Positions 1-8,165 of a stretch of 21,127 nt of DNA are shown here, piece after piece. The stretch covers positions 1 through 21,127 of the forward strand of contig CAYMKL010000121.1 in NCBI GenBank assembly GCA_964390805.1. The letters run 5' to 3'. The notes under the pieces are model-generated. The model was given only the letters and a program-made list of their open reading frames with translations, ran no database searches and was not told the origin of the DNA. This DNA is from CAYMKL01 sp964390805 (lineage in GTDB: Bacteria > Chloroflexota > Anaerolineae > VGOG01). The position numbers and the translations under genes were made by a program. Every line of letters begins with the position of its first letter. The first letter of the stretch is position 1.

Positions 1-8
1 GTTGTTAA

Positions 9-1862
9 CGTGCTCTACGGGGTCTTGTCAGCCCGGTTTGGAAATCTCAGAGGCTGTATGAAACGCTACCCAGATTCGGAGAATACGTCAAACCTTGTGT
101 CGGGCTCCAGACTGGAGACAATCCACGATTTCTGCGATATTGGTGGGAAATCGGGATTGTGAGAATCAGTTTCGGTTGTGGAGATAGCACCGATGCTGCC
201 AGGAGTAAGGGCACATGGTTCCCGTACACAAAAGGTGGAGGATACAAGAAGTGGTACGGTAACCAAGAGTATGTCGTCAATTGGGGTGTTGATGGGATAG
301 AGATCAAGCAAATAAAGCCGTCCTCTGTTATCCGCAATCCCAAATTCTATTTTCGTGAGGGCCTGACGTTCTCATCCGTCAGCTCAAAGGGCTTCGCAGT
401 AAGATACCTGCCGCCTGGTTTCATCTTCGACCAAAAAGGCTGGGGGGTTTTCACACATTTGAACAGCTTTTCATTGCTTGGCTACATGAACTCCCGTGTG
501 CTCGAATTATTCATGGGATTGAATCCTACAATATCATTTGGGGACGCCGAGCTTTCCGGCTCGCCAGTAGAAGTCGAGATACTGACAAGTAAGGAGTTGG
601 CTCAAGAATCGACCGAAGCGGTCAGGCTACTCATGACACAGGCAAACCGAGACGAAACTACCATCGACTTCATTGCCACACTGCGCTGGGACATTTGCCT
701 TGGCGATCTGTCGGCGGCCCAGGCTCGTCTGGCCGACCTGGAGCACCAGATCGACGACGAGGTCTACCGCCTTTACGGCATCAGCGACGAAGACCGCGCC
801 GCCATCGAAGCTGAACTGGCCGGAGGCACTGACACAGAGGAGGAGGCCGAACCCAAAGTACCGATAACCCGCGAAGAACTGGCTATCCGCTGGATCTCCA
901 GCGCCGTCGGCATCGTCCTGGGCCGCTTCCAGCCTGGTCTCCCCCCTGATGTCGGGGGGGACGGAAGGGGGGGCTTGGGCTCCGCCGTCTACCGTCGTGA
1001 GGACTTCGCCGTCGGCTCCCTTCCCACCCCCGACGAAGCCGAATTCGACCAACTCGTCGGCTCGCCCAAACGCTTCGTCTACGTGGACGCCGACGGCGGC
1101 CGCCACCTCTTCCCCGCCGAGGTCGAAGCCGCCCTGCGCGATCTGGCCGTGCCGGATGGCATCGCTGTGCTGGACGAAGGCCACCCGCGCGACCTGCCCA
1201 CACTGGTGGACAAAGCCCTCACGCTGATGCTGGGCGCGGAGGCCACCCAGGAAGTGATAGCCGTAGGCGCCAACGGCGATCTCCGCAAGTTCCTCGAACG
1301 CAACTTCTTCACCAAGTGGCACTTCAAGTGGTATCGCAAACGCCCTGTCTACTGGCCGCTGCAGTCGGCCAAGGGGAGCCACGGCTTCGTGCTCTTCCAC
1401 GAGCGCGTGAACCGCAGCACCCTCTACGTCCTCCAGCGCGACTACCTCGACCACAAGCTGAACGGCCTGCGCCTGCACATCGGCGACCTGACGGCGCAAC
1501 TGGAGGGCAAGGAGGGGCGGGCACGCAAGCAGGTGGAGCGGCAGATTGACAAAGCCAGCCAACTCCTGGACGAGATCACCGAGTTTGCTGGGACGATGGA
1601 ACAGGTGGTCCGCGAAGGATACGAGCCCGCGCCCGATTGGATTGACGACGGTGTCATCCTGCGCCTGGCCCCGCTGTGGGAGCTGATCCCCATCTGGAAA
1701 CGCGAGCCGAAGAAGTACTGGGAGCGCCTGCAGCAGGGCGACTACGACTGGAGCCACATCGCCATGCGCTATTGGCCGGAGCGGGTACGAGAGAAGTGCA
1801 AGACCAACAAGTCGTTCGCCATCGCGCATAGGCACGAGGAGTGGTACGAGGAGGACAGATGA
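9..1862 (+). CDS. pglX: PglX-like BREX methyltransferase, C-terminal (target recognition) part, 5' end missing or broken
   Basis: The frame is open from base 9 (an in-frame TAA lies at 6-8) to the TGA at 1860-1862. No methylase catalytic motif is present, so this is only the C-terminal part of a PglX. The GTG at 159 is not a credible start, because the conserved PglX block GLQTGDNPRFLRYWWE is encoded upstream of it, at about 102-149. It aligns along its length with the PglX C-terminal half at 12547-14580: the KGG(G/T)Y block, the FFR-GLT/YFREGLTF block, the PVYWPLQS/PIYWLLQS block, and DDGVILRLAPLWELIP near the C-terminus. The first 450 bases look lower in GC than the rest. A C6/G7/G7 tract (941-973) is translated in frame. 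The stop overlaps the next start as ATGA. Full PglX proteins are about 1,100-1,250 residues, so the N-terminal half is outside the window, lost, or frame-shifted at the edge. Confidence 0.8.
   Translation, partial: RALRGLVSPVWKSQRLYETLPRFGEYVKPCVGLQTGDNPRFLRYWWEIGIVRISFGCGDSTDAARSKGTWFPYTKGGGYKKWYGNQEYVVNWGVDGIEIKQIKPSSVIRNPKFYFREGLTFSSVSSKGFAVRYLPPGFIFDQKGWGVFTHLNSFSLLGYMNSRVLELFMGLNPTISFGDAELSGSPVEVEILTSKELAQESTEAVRLLMTQANRDETTIDFIATLRWDICLGDLSAAQARLADLEHQIDDEVYRLYGISDEDRAAIEAELAGGTDTEEEAEPKVPITREELAIRWISSAVGIVLGRFQPGLPPDVGGDGRGGLGSAVYRREDFAVGSLPTPDEAEFDQLVGSPKRFVYVDADGGRHLFPAEVEAALRDLAVPDGIAVLDEGHPRDLPTLVDKALTLMLGAEATQEVIAVGANGDLRKFLERNFFTKWHFKWYRKRPVYWPLQSAKGSHGFVLFHERVNRSTLYVLQRDYLDHKLNGLRLHIGDLTAQLEGKEGRARKQVERQIDKASQLLDEITEFAGTMEQVVREGYEPAPDWIDDGVILRLAPLWELIPIWKREPKKYWERLQQGDYDWSHIAMRYWPERVREKCKTNKSFAIAHRHEEWYEEDR
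939..974. repeat. C6/G7/G7 homopolymer cluster with inverted repeat inside pglX C-terminal part
   Basis: Six C (941-946), seven G (954-960) and seven G (967-973) lie within 33 bases. The C6 run and the first G run can pair as a hairpin around a 7-base loop. The stretch is translated in frame as a Gly/Pro-rich insert. The homologous region of the second PglX C-terminal half has no such tract. It is either a small interspersed repeat or a slippage-prone site. Confidence 0.6.
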
Positions 1863-3511
1863 AACAGGAGGAACTACGTGCACTGATCGCAGCGGGTGAG
1901 ACGCTGGCGGTGGAGTTCAAGAGCGACCAGGGGCCACTGCCAGATGCAGATCTGATAGAAACCGTGGTCTGCCTGGCCAACGCCCAGGGCGGCACGCTGC
2001 TGGTGGGCGTGGAGGATGATGGCACAGTGACCGGGCTCCACGCCAAACACCGCACCCATCCGACAGCGCTGGCAGCGTTTGTTGCCAATCGTACGGTGCC
2101 ACCCGTGAGTGTAGAAGCCGATTTCGTGAGTCTGCCGGAAGGCCCGGTGGCGGTGCTCCGCGTCCTGTCTGGACAACAGCCGGTAGCGACCAGCGAGGGG
2201 CGACTGCTGATCCGCTACATGGATGCCCACGGTCGGCCGGGCTGCCGTCCCCTGTACCCGCACGAGCTACCCGGCTGGCGAGCCGACCGGGGGACGGTGG
2301 ATGTTTCGTCGCTGCCGCTACCTGGCGCCAAGTGGGGTGACCTGGACCCGCTGGAATTTGTACGCCTGCGCCGGATGGTAGAAGAGAACCGAGGAGATGC
2401 CGCACTGTTGGAGCTCTCTGACGAGGAAACTGCTCGCGCACTGGGGCTGGTACGCGCCGAAAACGGTGTGCTGACGCCCACTCTGACCGGGCTGCTGCTC
2501 GTCGGCAAGGAAGCCGCTTTGCGCAACCACGTCCCCACTCACGAGGTCGCCTTCCAGGTGTTGCGTGGCAGTGATGTGGCCGTCAACGAGTTCCGCCGCT
2601 GGCCGCTACTGCACATCCACGAGTGGATCTTGCAGGCCATTGGCGTGCGTAACGAGGAACAGGAATTGATGGTAGGCTCGTTTCGTGTGGGCGTACCGCG
2701 CTACGACCGGCGCGGCATACGCGAAGCCGTCAACAATGCCCTCATTCACCGCGATTATGGTAAATTAGGTGCCGTCCACGTACAACTCCACGACAACTAT
2801 GCGCTGATCGCCAATCCGGGAGGTTTTGTGGTCGGCGTCCACGCCGGGAACCTGTTGGCGGTTGCCCCGCGCCCTCGCAATCCTCTGCTAGCCGACGCTT
2901 TCAAGCGCATCGGGTTGGTCGAAAAAACGGGGCGCGGCGTGGGCATCATCTATACTGGACAGTTGCAGAACGGCCGTCCGGCGCCGAGCTATGATCGCTC
3001 CAGCGAGGCCAGCGTGACGGTAACGCTGGATAGCCGGCCAGGCGACCTGGACTTTGTGCTCCTCTCCGTCCGCGCCAATCGGCGATTGGGACGAGTTGTG
3101 CACGTGGGAGAGCTGCTCATTCTGTGGGAACTGTGGCAGCACAAAATCAGCGACGCGCGCGCTCTGGCCCCTATCCTGCAAAGAGATGTAGCCTCCACGG
3201 ACAGATTGCTAACGGAGCTGGCCCAGGCCGGCCTGCTGCGAGCCGAGGGAACAACGTATCGCCTGGCTCCGGAACTGCTAGGAGAAACCCAGAAGAAGGT
3301 CGAGGCGACATTGGCCGATCTGGAAGCCGCCATCCTGTCCTACGTGCAAGCGCACGGCCGCATCACCCGGCGTGAAGTGATGGAGTTGTGCCAAGTGAGT
3401 GGCCCACAGGCCTACCGCCTGCTGAAGAAGCAAGTGGACGCCGGCCGGCTGCGCCCGGTCGGCCCGCGCACCGGGCGGGGCGCCGCTTACGAATTGAGCC
3501 AAAACGCATAA
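1859..3511 (+). CDS. AlbA_2 / COG2865-type ATP-binding regulator with C-terminal winged helices
   Basis: A 550-residue protein. The ATG at 1859 is chosen over an in-frame GTG at 1841 because it has a good GAGGAGG ribosome site and overlaps the previous stop as ATGA. The N-terminus is an AlbA_2 (Schlafen-like) domain: LAVEFKSDQG near residues 16-25, then NAQGGTLLVGVEDDG near 41-55. The middle is the HATPase_c_4-like part, with REAVNNALIHRDY near 288-300 and then GLVEKTGRGVGI. The C-terminus carries two winged-helix segments; the last begins ILSYVQAHGRITRREVMEL. Proteins of this architecture are usually annotated as transcriptional regulators or RecG-like ATP-binding proteins and often sit at defence loci. 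Here it lies directly upstream of brxC and next to paired palindromes, so it is the best candidate for the BREX operon regulator, standing where a WYL-type BrxR often does. The regulatory role is inferred. Confidence 0.8.
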   Translation: MKQEELRALIAAGETLAVEFKSDQGPLPDADLIETVVCLANAQGGTLLVGVEDDGTVTGLHAKHRTHPTALAAFVANRTVPPVSVEADFVSLPEGPVAVLRVLSGQQPVATSEGRLLIRYMDAHGRPGCRPLYPHELPGWRADRGTVDVSSLPLPGAKWGDLDPLEFVRLRRMVEENRGDAALLELSDEETARALGLVRAENGVLTPTLTGLLLVGKEAALRNHVPTHEVAFQVLRGSDVAVNEFRRWPLLHIHEWILQAIGVRNEEQELMVGSFRVGVPRYDRRGIREAVNNALIHRDYGKLGAVHVQLHDNYALIANPGGFVVGVHAGNLLAVAPRPRNPLLADAFKRIGLVEKTGRGVGIIYTGQLQNGRPAPSYDRSSEASVTVTLDSRPGDLDFVLLSVRANRRLGRVVHVGELLILWELWQHKISDARALAPILQRDVASTDRLLTELAQAGLLRAEGTTYRLAPELLGETQKKVEATLADLEAAILSYVQAHGRITRREVMELCQVSGPQAYRLLKKQVDAGRLRPVGPRTGRGAAYELSQNA

Positions 3512-3562
3512 AAACGCACGCCGTGCGTTTCTACGACAACACCGTGCGTTTAGAAACGCACG
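3512..3562. promoter_or_regulatory. Paired palindromic operator upstream of brxC
   Basis: The gap before brxC holds two perfect inverted repeats made of one 9-bp arm. The first is AAACGCACG-C-CGTGCGTTT at 3512-3530. The second is CGTGCGTTT-AG-AAACGCACG at 3543-3562. Their centres (3521 and 3552.5) are 31.5 bp apart, which is three turns of B-DNA, and a further partial arm (AAACGCA) lies at 3502-3508. No U-tract follows, so a terminator is unlikely. Two same-face dimer sites next to a winged-helix regulator gene are best read as an operator controlling brxC and the genes after it. Confidence 0.7.
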
Positions 3563-3598
3563 AGCATGTTTTGAGTGTCCATTTAAGGGGGACAAGTT

Positions 3599-6500
3599 AT
3601 GCAAACCATCCGTGAACTACTATCCCGCGACCTCTCGCAACCCATCGAAGAGGTCATCAAGCTCGACCAGCATGACGAGCAGACCGTGCATACCGAGATC
3701 ACCGAGTACGTGGCCACCGATCGCATTAAGCGGCAGTACAGGGACATCCTACAAGCCATCGCCGACGCGCCCAGCGATCCCACCGAGGGTGTGGGCGTCT
3801 GGATCTCGGGCTTCTTTGGCTCTGGCAAGTCGTCCTTCGCCAAGAACCTGGGGTACATCCTCTCCAACCGCCAGGTGCTGGGTCACCCGGCAGCGGAGCT
3901 CTTCATTCAGCAGTTGCGGGAGCAGTCGCCAGGCGATCCCCTGGTTGGGCGCATCGCCGACCTGGTGAACTTCCTCATCGCGCGCTTCGACTCCCACGTC
4001 ATCATGTTCGACGTGCAGGTGGATCGGGCGGTCCGTCGCGCCACCGAGCCCATCGCCGAGATCATGTACACTGTGCTGCTGCGCGAGCTGGACTACGCCC
4101 AGGACTACGACGTGGCCGAACTGGAGATCGAACTGGAGGCGGAGGGTCGTCTGGCCGAGTTCGTCCAGGCGTGCGCGACGATGCTTGGAGACCAGGTGGG
4201 CGAAGGTATGCCGGCAGAATCGGTTCCGCTCGCCCTAGCGGGTATACCACCAGAAGCCTACGCCGTGTGGCGACAGGTACGCAAAGGCGCACAGCGCATC
4301 CAGCGGGCCAGTGCCGTGCTACACAAGGTGGATCCGGCCACCTACCCCACGCCCGATTCGTGGGCTGCCTCGCTCCAGAAAGGGACCGACGTCACTATTC
4401 GCAAGCTGGTGGATCGCACTTTTGAACTGACGGCCAGCCGCCGTCCTGGCTACACCGTCACCTTTGTCATTGACGAGGTGGGCCAATACGTGGCCCGCAG
4501 CGTGGAGAAGATCGAAAACCTGCGCGCTGTGGTGGAGCAATTCGGCAAGGAGAGTAAGAACCGAGTGCTGGCCGGCAAAGCCGTCGCGCCGGTGTGGGTC
4601 ATTGTCACCTCCCAGGAGAAGCTGGATGAGGTGGTGGCGGCCATTGACGACAAGCGGGTACAACTGGCCAGGCTTCAGGACCGCTTCCCGATACGCATTG
4701 ACATGGCTCCGGCCGACATCCGCGAAGTGGCCACCCGGCGCGTGCTGGCCAAAAAGCCGGAGGCGGAGCCTCTGCTGCTCCAGCGCTTTGACGAGGCTGC
4801 GGCCATGCTCAAAACCCACACGCGGCTGGAGCGTACCTCCCGCCGGTTCGAGGCTGCGCGCGACGAGTTCGTGCAGTTCTATCCCTATCTCCCACACTTT
4901 ATTGATCTGTCCATTGACATCGTGTCGGGCATGCGCCTGCAACCCGGTGCGCCCAGGCACATCGGTGGCAGCAACCGCACCATCATCAAGCAGGCCTACG
5001 AGATGTTGGTCAGCGACCGCACCGCACTGGCCGATGCGCCAGTGGGCACTCTGGTCAGCCTGGACCGCATCTTTGACCTGATCGAGGGGAACCTGTCCAG
5101 CGAAAAGCAGAAGGACTTCAGCGACATCGCCCGGCGCTCCTCCGATGACCCCTGGCCTGCCCGCACTGCCAAGGCCATCGCCCTGCTGGAATACGTACGT
5201 GATTTGCCCCGCACCGAGGCCAACCTGGCCGCGTTGCTCTATCGCAAGCTCGGAGATGACGCCCCGCTGCCCCATGTGAAACAGGCAATCGAATGGCTGC
5301 GCGACGCACAGTTCGTCCGTCAGACCGAAAACGGATGGAAGTTGCAGACCGCCCAGGAGAAGTCCTGGACCGCCGAACGAAACGCCCACAATCCCAATCC
5401 CCGGGAGCGGAACGATTTGATGGAAGATCGCTTGCGCGTCATCTTCTCCGAGCCAGGCCGGACGCGCTACAAGTATCGCCGCAATTTCCGGGTCGGCGTG
5501 GCGTGGAACGGCCGGACCATCACCTCCGGCGAAGCCCAGGTGCCCCTGGTGCTGCGCGTGGCCGACGGGCCAGATGTCTTCCAGACAACATGCGAACAGA
5601 CCCGCGACGACAGCCGACTTCCTTCCCACCGGAATGACATCTTCTGGGTCATGAGCCTGACCACCGAGATTGACGAGACCGTGGCCGAACTCTACCGCTC
5701 GCGGCGGATGGTGGGCAAATACGATCAACTCCGCGCCCAGGGCAAGATCACCAAAGAGGAATCGTCGAGCCTGGCGGCGGAGAAGACGGAGGTCATGCGC
5801 TGGGAGGAACGACTCAAGGAACGACTGGAAAGGGGTCTGGCCGATGGCCAGGGGTTCTTCCGTGGCGTTTCCAAGGACGGCGCTGCCCTGGGCAAAACAT
5901 TGAATGAGATCCTGAAGGCGTTCTTTGACTACGCGGTGCCCGATCTCTATCCCAAGCTGGAGATGGGTTACCGACCGCTCAAAGCGAGCGATGCAGAAGC
6001 GATCCTCAAAGCGGCCAACCTCAACGGGCTGCCCAAGGTCTTCTATGGCCCTCCCGATGGTCTGAGCCTGGTGGCCAAGGAGGGGACCAAGTATGTGGTC
6101 AACCTGAACGCTCCGGTGGTCAAGGAGGTAGCCGACTACCTGGCCAGCGAGCACTCCTACGGCAACAAGGTCACCGGACGGACACTGGAGAGCCGCTTCG
6201 GCGGTATCGGTTACGGCTGGGAGCGAGAGATGCTGTGGCTGGTGCTGGCGACGCTGCTGCGAGGCGGAGCCATCGAGGTCACCTACCAGGGCCGGCGCTA
6301 TCGCAATCACCTGGACCCGCAGGTGCGAGCGCCCTTCAGCGGCACCAACGCCTTCCGGGCGGCCTCTTTCGCGCCGCGCAAGGCCCCTGACCTGCGAACG
6401 CTAGTGGACGCTGCCCGACGCTATGAAGCCCTCACCGGCGAAGAGGTGGATGTGGAGGAGAGCGCCATTGCCCAGGCTTTCCAACGTCTGGCCCGCGCCG

Positions 6501-7321
6501 AGCTGGAGGCCCTCCTGCCCGTGGAAGCCACCGTCCGCGCCCACCGCATCCCGCTGACCCAGGTGCTACAAGAGTATCGCACGACATTGGAGACCGTCCT
6601 CAACAGCCCTTCAGACGATTGTGTCAACATGCTGGCCGGCGAGGGCGCCAGCTTCCAGGACTTGCGAGACCGGGTTGCCACCATTCGCAAGGCGATAGAT
6701 GAGAAGGGATTAGCCCAACTGCGCTGGATGCGAGCCACCGTTAACCAGGTCTGGCCGCGGCTCCGAACTGAAGGCGTGAATGGAGACTTGGCCGAGCTGT
6801 ACCAGTTCCTGCAAGCACGCCTGGAGGACGGTACCTACTATCAGGTGCCAGTGGAAGTGACTAACGCATTGAGATCCATGGAGGCGGCCTTTCAGAAGGT
6901 ACATCAAGTGCGTCATGACCAACGCGCAGCGGCCTTCTCCGAGGCGATAGACGACATCAAGGCCCAGCCCAACTGGCCGCTGGTGCCGGAAGAGATGCAG
7001 GAAACCCTGTTGAGACCGCTGACAGCTAGAGCTCACGATTTGGATATGCCGGAGGGCGAATTGGTCTGCACCATCTGCCAGGCCAGCCTGGGCGAGATGG
7101 CCTCTGACCTGGCAGCCGTGAACGGCCTGCGGTCAGACGTACTGCTGCGGGTGCAGGAACTGACCGCGCCGGAGGAAACAGTCGAACGGGTGCGGGTCGC
7201 CGACGTGACCGGCGTCGGGCAGACCCTCGGCACGCCCGAGGAGGTTGACGAATTGCTAGAGCAATTGCGCGATCATCTGCTCAAGCTCATCGCCTCGGGC
7301 ATCAAAGTGGTTTTGGAGTAA
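3599..7321 (+). CDS. brxC: BREX P-loop ATPase BrxC (PglY/BrxC family)
   Basis: A 1,240-residue protein, the normal size for BrxC. The Walker A motif GFFGSGKSS is at residues 71-79. A Walker B-like segment, TFVIDEVGQYVARS, lies near 285-298. A long helical C-terminal region follows, with a CTIC pair near the end (about residue 1157). The ATG at 3599 is preceded by AAGGGGG 8-9 bases upstream. BrxC is a core component of every BREX type except where PglY replaces it. It is an AAA+-like ATPase thought to work with PglX and PglZ in methylation and in stopping phage DNA replication. It follows the paired palindromes and is separated from the next gene by only 4 bases, so it appears to be the first gene of the main BREX transcript. 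The family call is firm; the molecular role within BREX is known only in outline. Confidence 0.9.
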   Translation: MQTIRELLSRDLSQPIEEVIKLDQHDEQTVHTEITEYVATDRIKRQYRDILQAIADAPSDPTEGVGVWISGFFGSGKSSFAKNLGYILSNRQVLGHPAAELFIQQLREQSPGDPLVGRIADLVNFLIARFDSHVIMFDVQVDRAVRRATEPIAEIMYTVLLRELDYAQDYDVAELEIELEAEGRLAEFVQACATMLGDQVGEGMPAESVPLALAGIPPEAYAVWRQVRKGAQRIQRASAVLHKVDPATYPTPDSWAASLQKGTDVTIRKLVDRTFELTASRRPGYTVTFVIDEVGQYVARSVEKIENLRAVVEQFGKESKNRVLAGKAVAPVWVIVTSQEKLDEVVAAIDDKRVQLARLQDRFPIRIDMAPADIREVATRRVLAKKPEAEPLLLQRFDEAAAMLKTHTRLERTSRRFEAARDEFVQFYPYLPHFIDLSIDIVSGMRLQPGAPRHIGGSNRTIIKQAYEMLVSDRTALADAPVGTLVSLDRIFDLIEGNLSSEKQKDFSDIARRSSDDPWPARTAKAIALLEYVRDLPRTEANLAALLYRKLGDDAPLPHVKQAIEWLRDAQFVRQTENGWKLQTAQEKSWTAERNAHNPNPRERNDLMEDRLRVIFSEPGRTRYKYRRNFRVGVAWNGRTITSGEAQVPLVLRVADGPDVFQTTCEQTRDDSRLPSHRNDIFWVMSLTTEIDETVAELYRSRRMVGKYDQLRAQGKITKEESSSLAAEKTEVMRWEERLKERLERGLADGQGFFRGVSKDGAALGKTLNEILKAFFDYAVPDLYPKLEMGYRPLKASDAEAILKAANLNGLPKVFYGPPDGLSLVAKEGTKYVVNLNAPVVKEVADYLASEHSYGNKVTGRTLESRFGGIGYGWEREMLWLVLATLLRGGAIEVTYQGRRYRNHLDPQVRAPFSGTNAFRAASFAPRKAPDLRTLVDAARRYEALTGEEVDVEESAIAQAFQRLARAELEALLPVEATVRAHRIPLTQVLQEYRTTLETVLNSPSDDCVNMLAGEGASFQDLRDRVATIRKAIDEKGLAQLRWMRATVNQVWPRLRTEGVNGDLAELYQFLQARLEDGTYYQVPVEVTNALRSMEAAFQKVHQVRHDQRAAAFSEAIDDIKAQPNWPLVPEEMQETLLRPLTARAHDLDMPEGELVCTICQASLGEMASDLAAVNGLRSDVLLRVQELTAPEETVERVRVADVTGVGQTLGTPEEVDELLEQLRDHLLKLIASGIKVVLE

Positions 7322-7325
7322 GGCC

Positions 7326-8150
7326 ATGAATCCCATGATCACCACCCTCAGCCCCAGGCAGACCTTTGAGGACAACATGCGCCCGGCCGTGTTGCTGCTT
7401 CGCGTCTATCGCCTGCTCGACTCAAACGATAACATCCTGACCGGGGGCGAAATGCTCAATGCCTTGCGCGATGTCATCCAGGCCTCGGTAGACGAAGACC
7501 TGATGCTCATCTACAACGAGGTCTTTCTTGGCCTGGTGCGCGAGCGGGCCCAGTTACCCCGTTCGACATTGCGCCAGGCCACGCTCTGCCACCTCCTACG
7601 CCAGGCCGTCGTTGCCTCGTGTACGGCACTTGAAACCTACCTGCCCGCCTTGCTCCGTGCCAGCCTGCCAGTGATGATCCGTGCTCGTGGGCGCGATTTC
7701 GTGCCACGTGGTGACAAAGTCGTGAAGAACTATTTCTCCGACTTGCGATTCAGCCTTGATGAGACTTTACGCTTGCTGGATGACGAGAATGCCCCAGAGT
7801 ATGTCTCAAACAAGATCGTGGGCTTTGTGAACTTCAAGTATCTCAGCAGGGACAAGGGTGTCCACGTCGTGGGCGCTCTTCTGGGGCTAGCTGATCCCTG
7901 GGGCGAGATCGCCGTGCGCCTGAACCGGCAGGAAGAAGAACTGACAAGAACTCTGAACGACACGATCAAGCGCCGTAACGACATCGTCCATCGTGCCGAC
8001 CGCTCCCAGTCCGACCCAGGCAGCGATGCCCAGGAGATCACGTTTGCCTGGACCCAGCACGCAGTGGATACCATAAACCACGTCTGCCTGGCGCTGGACG
8101 AACTGGTGGCGGCGCGGGTGGCAGAGTTGGAGGCCATGATCTCGGCATAG
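7326..8150 (+). CDS. HEPN-domain protein inserted between brxC and pglX
   Basis: A 274-residue, mostly helical, soluble protein that starts 4 bases after the brxC stop and ends 15 bases before pglX. The key feature is KRRNDIVHRADR at residues 215-226, in which R217-N-D-I-V-H222 fits the Rx4-6H motif of HEPN ribonucleases, especially the RiboL-PSP-HEPN/MAE-type group. It lies near the C-terminus, as usual in that group. HEPN proteins are commonly RNA-cutting toxins in defence and toxin-antitoxin systems. No matching nucleotidyltransferase antitoxin gene is beside it, so if it is a toxin it may be held in check by the BREX proteins. It occupies no standard BREX slot (it is neither BrxA nor BrxB by visible motif). 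The HEPN call is moderately sure; RNase activity is inferred. Confidence 0.6.
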   Translation: MNPMITTLSPRQTFEDNMRPAVLLLRVYRLLDSNDNILTGGEMLNALRDVIQASVDEDLMLIYNEVFLGLVRERAQLPRSTLRQATLCHLLRQAVVASCTALETYLPALLRASLPVMIRARGRDFVPRGDKVVKNYFSDLRFSLDETLRLLDDENAPEYVSNKIVGFVNFKYLSRDKGVHVVGALLGLADPWGEIAVRLNRQEEELTRTLNDTIKRRNDIVHRADRSQSDPGSDAQEITFAWTQHAVDTINHVCLALDELVAARVAELEAMISA

Positions 8151-8165
8151 GGGCTGCATCAAGAG

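Noticed and set aside
159..161. GTG as the start of the left PglX gene
   Set aside because: Conserved PglX residues are encoded before it in the same frame, so it is an internal codon.
627..1883. 418-aa open frame on the - strand
   Set aside because: It is antisense to the PglX C-terminal part, whose conserved motifs show the + strand is coding.
4319..6310. 663-aa open frame on the - strand
   Set aside because: It is a shadow of brxC, with low-complexity His/Gln/Gly-rich translation and no ribosome site. brxC on the + strand has clear motifs.
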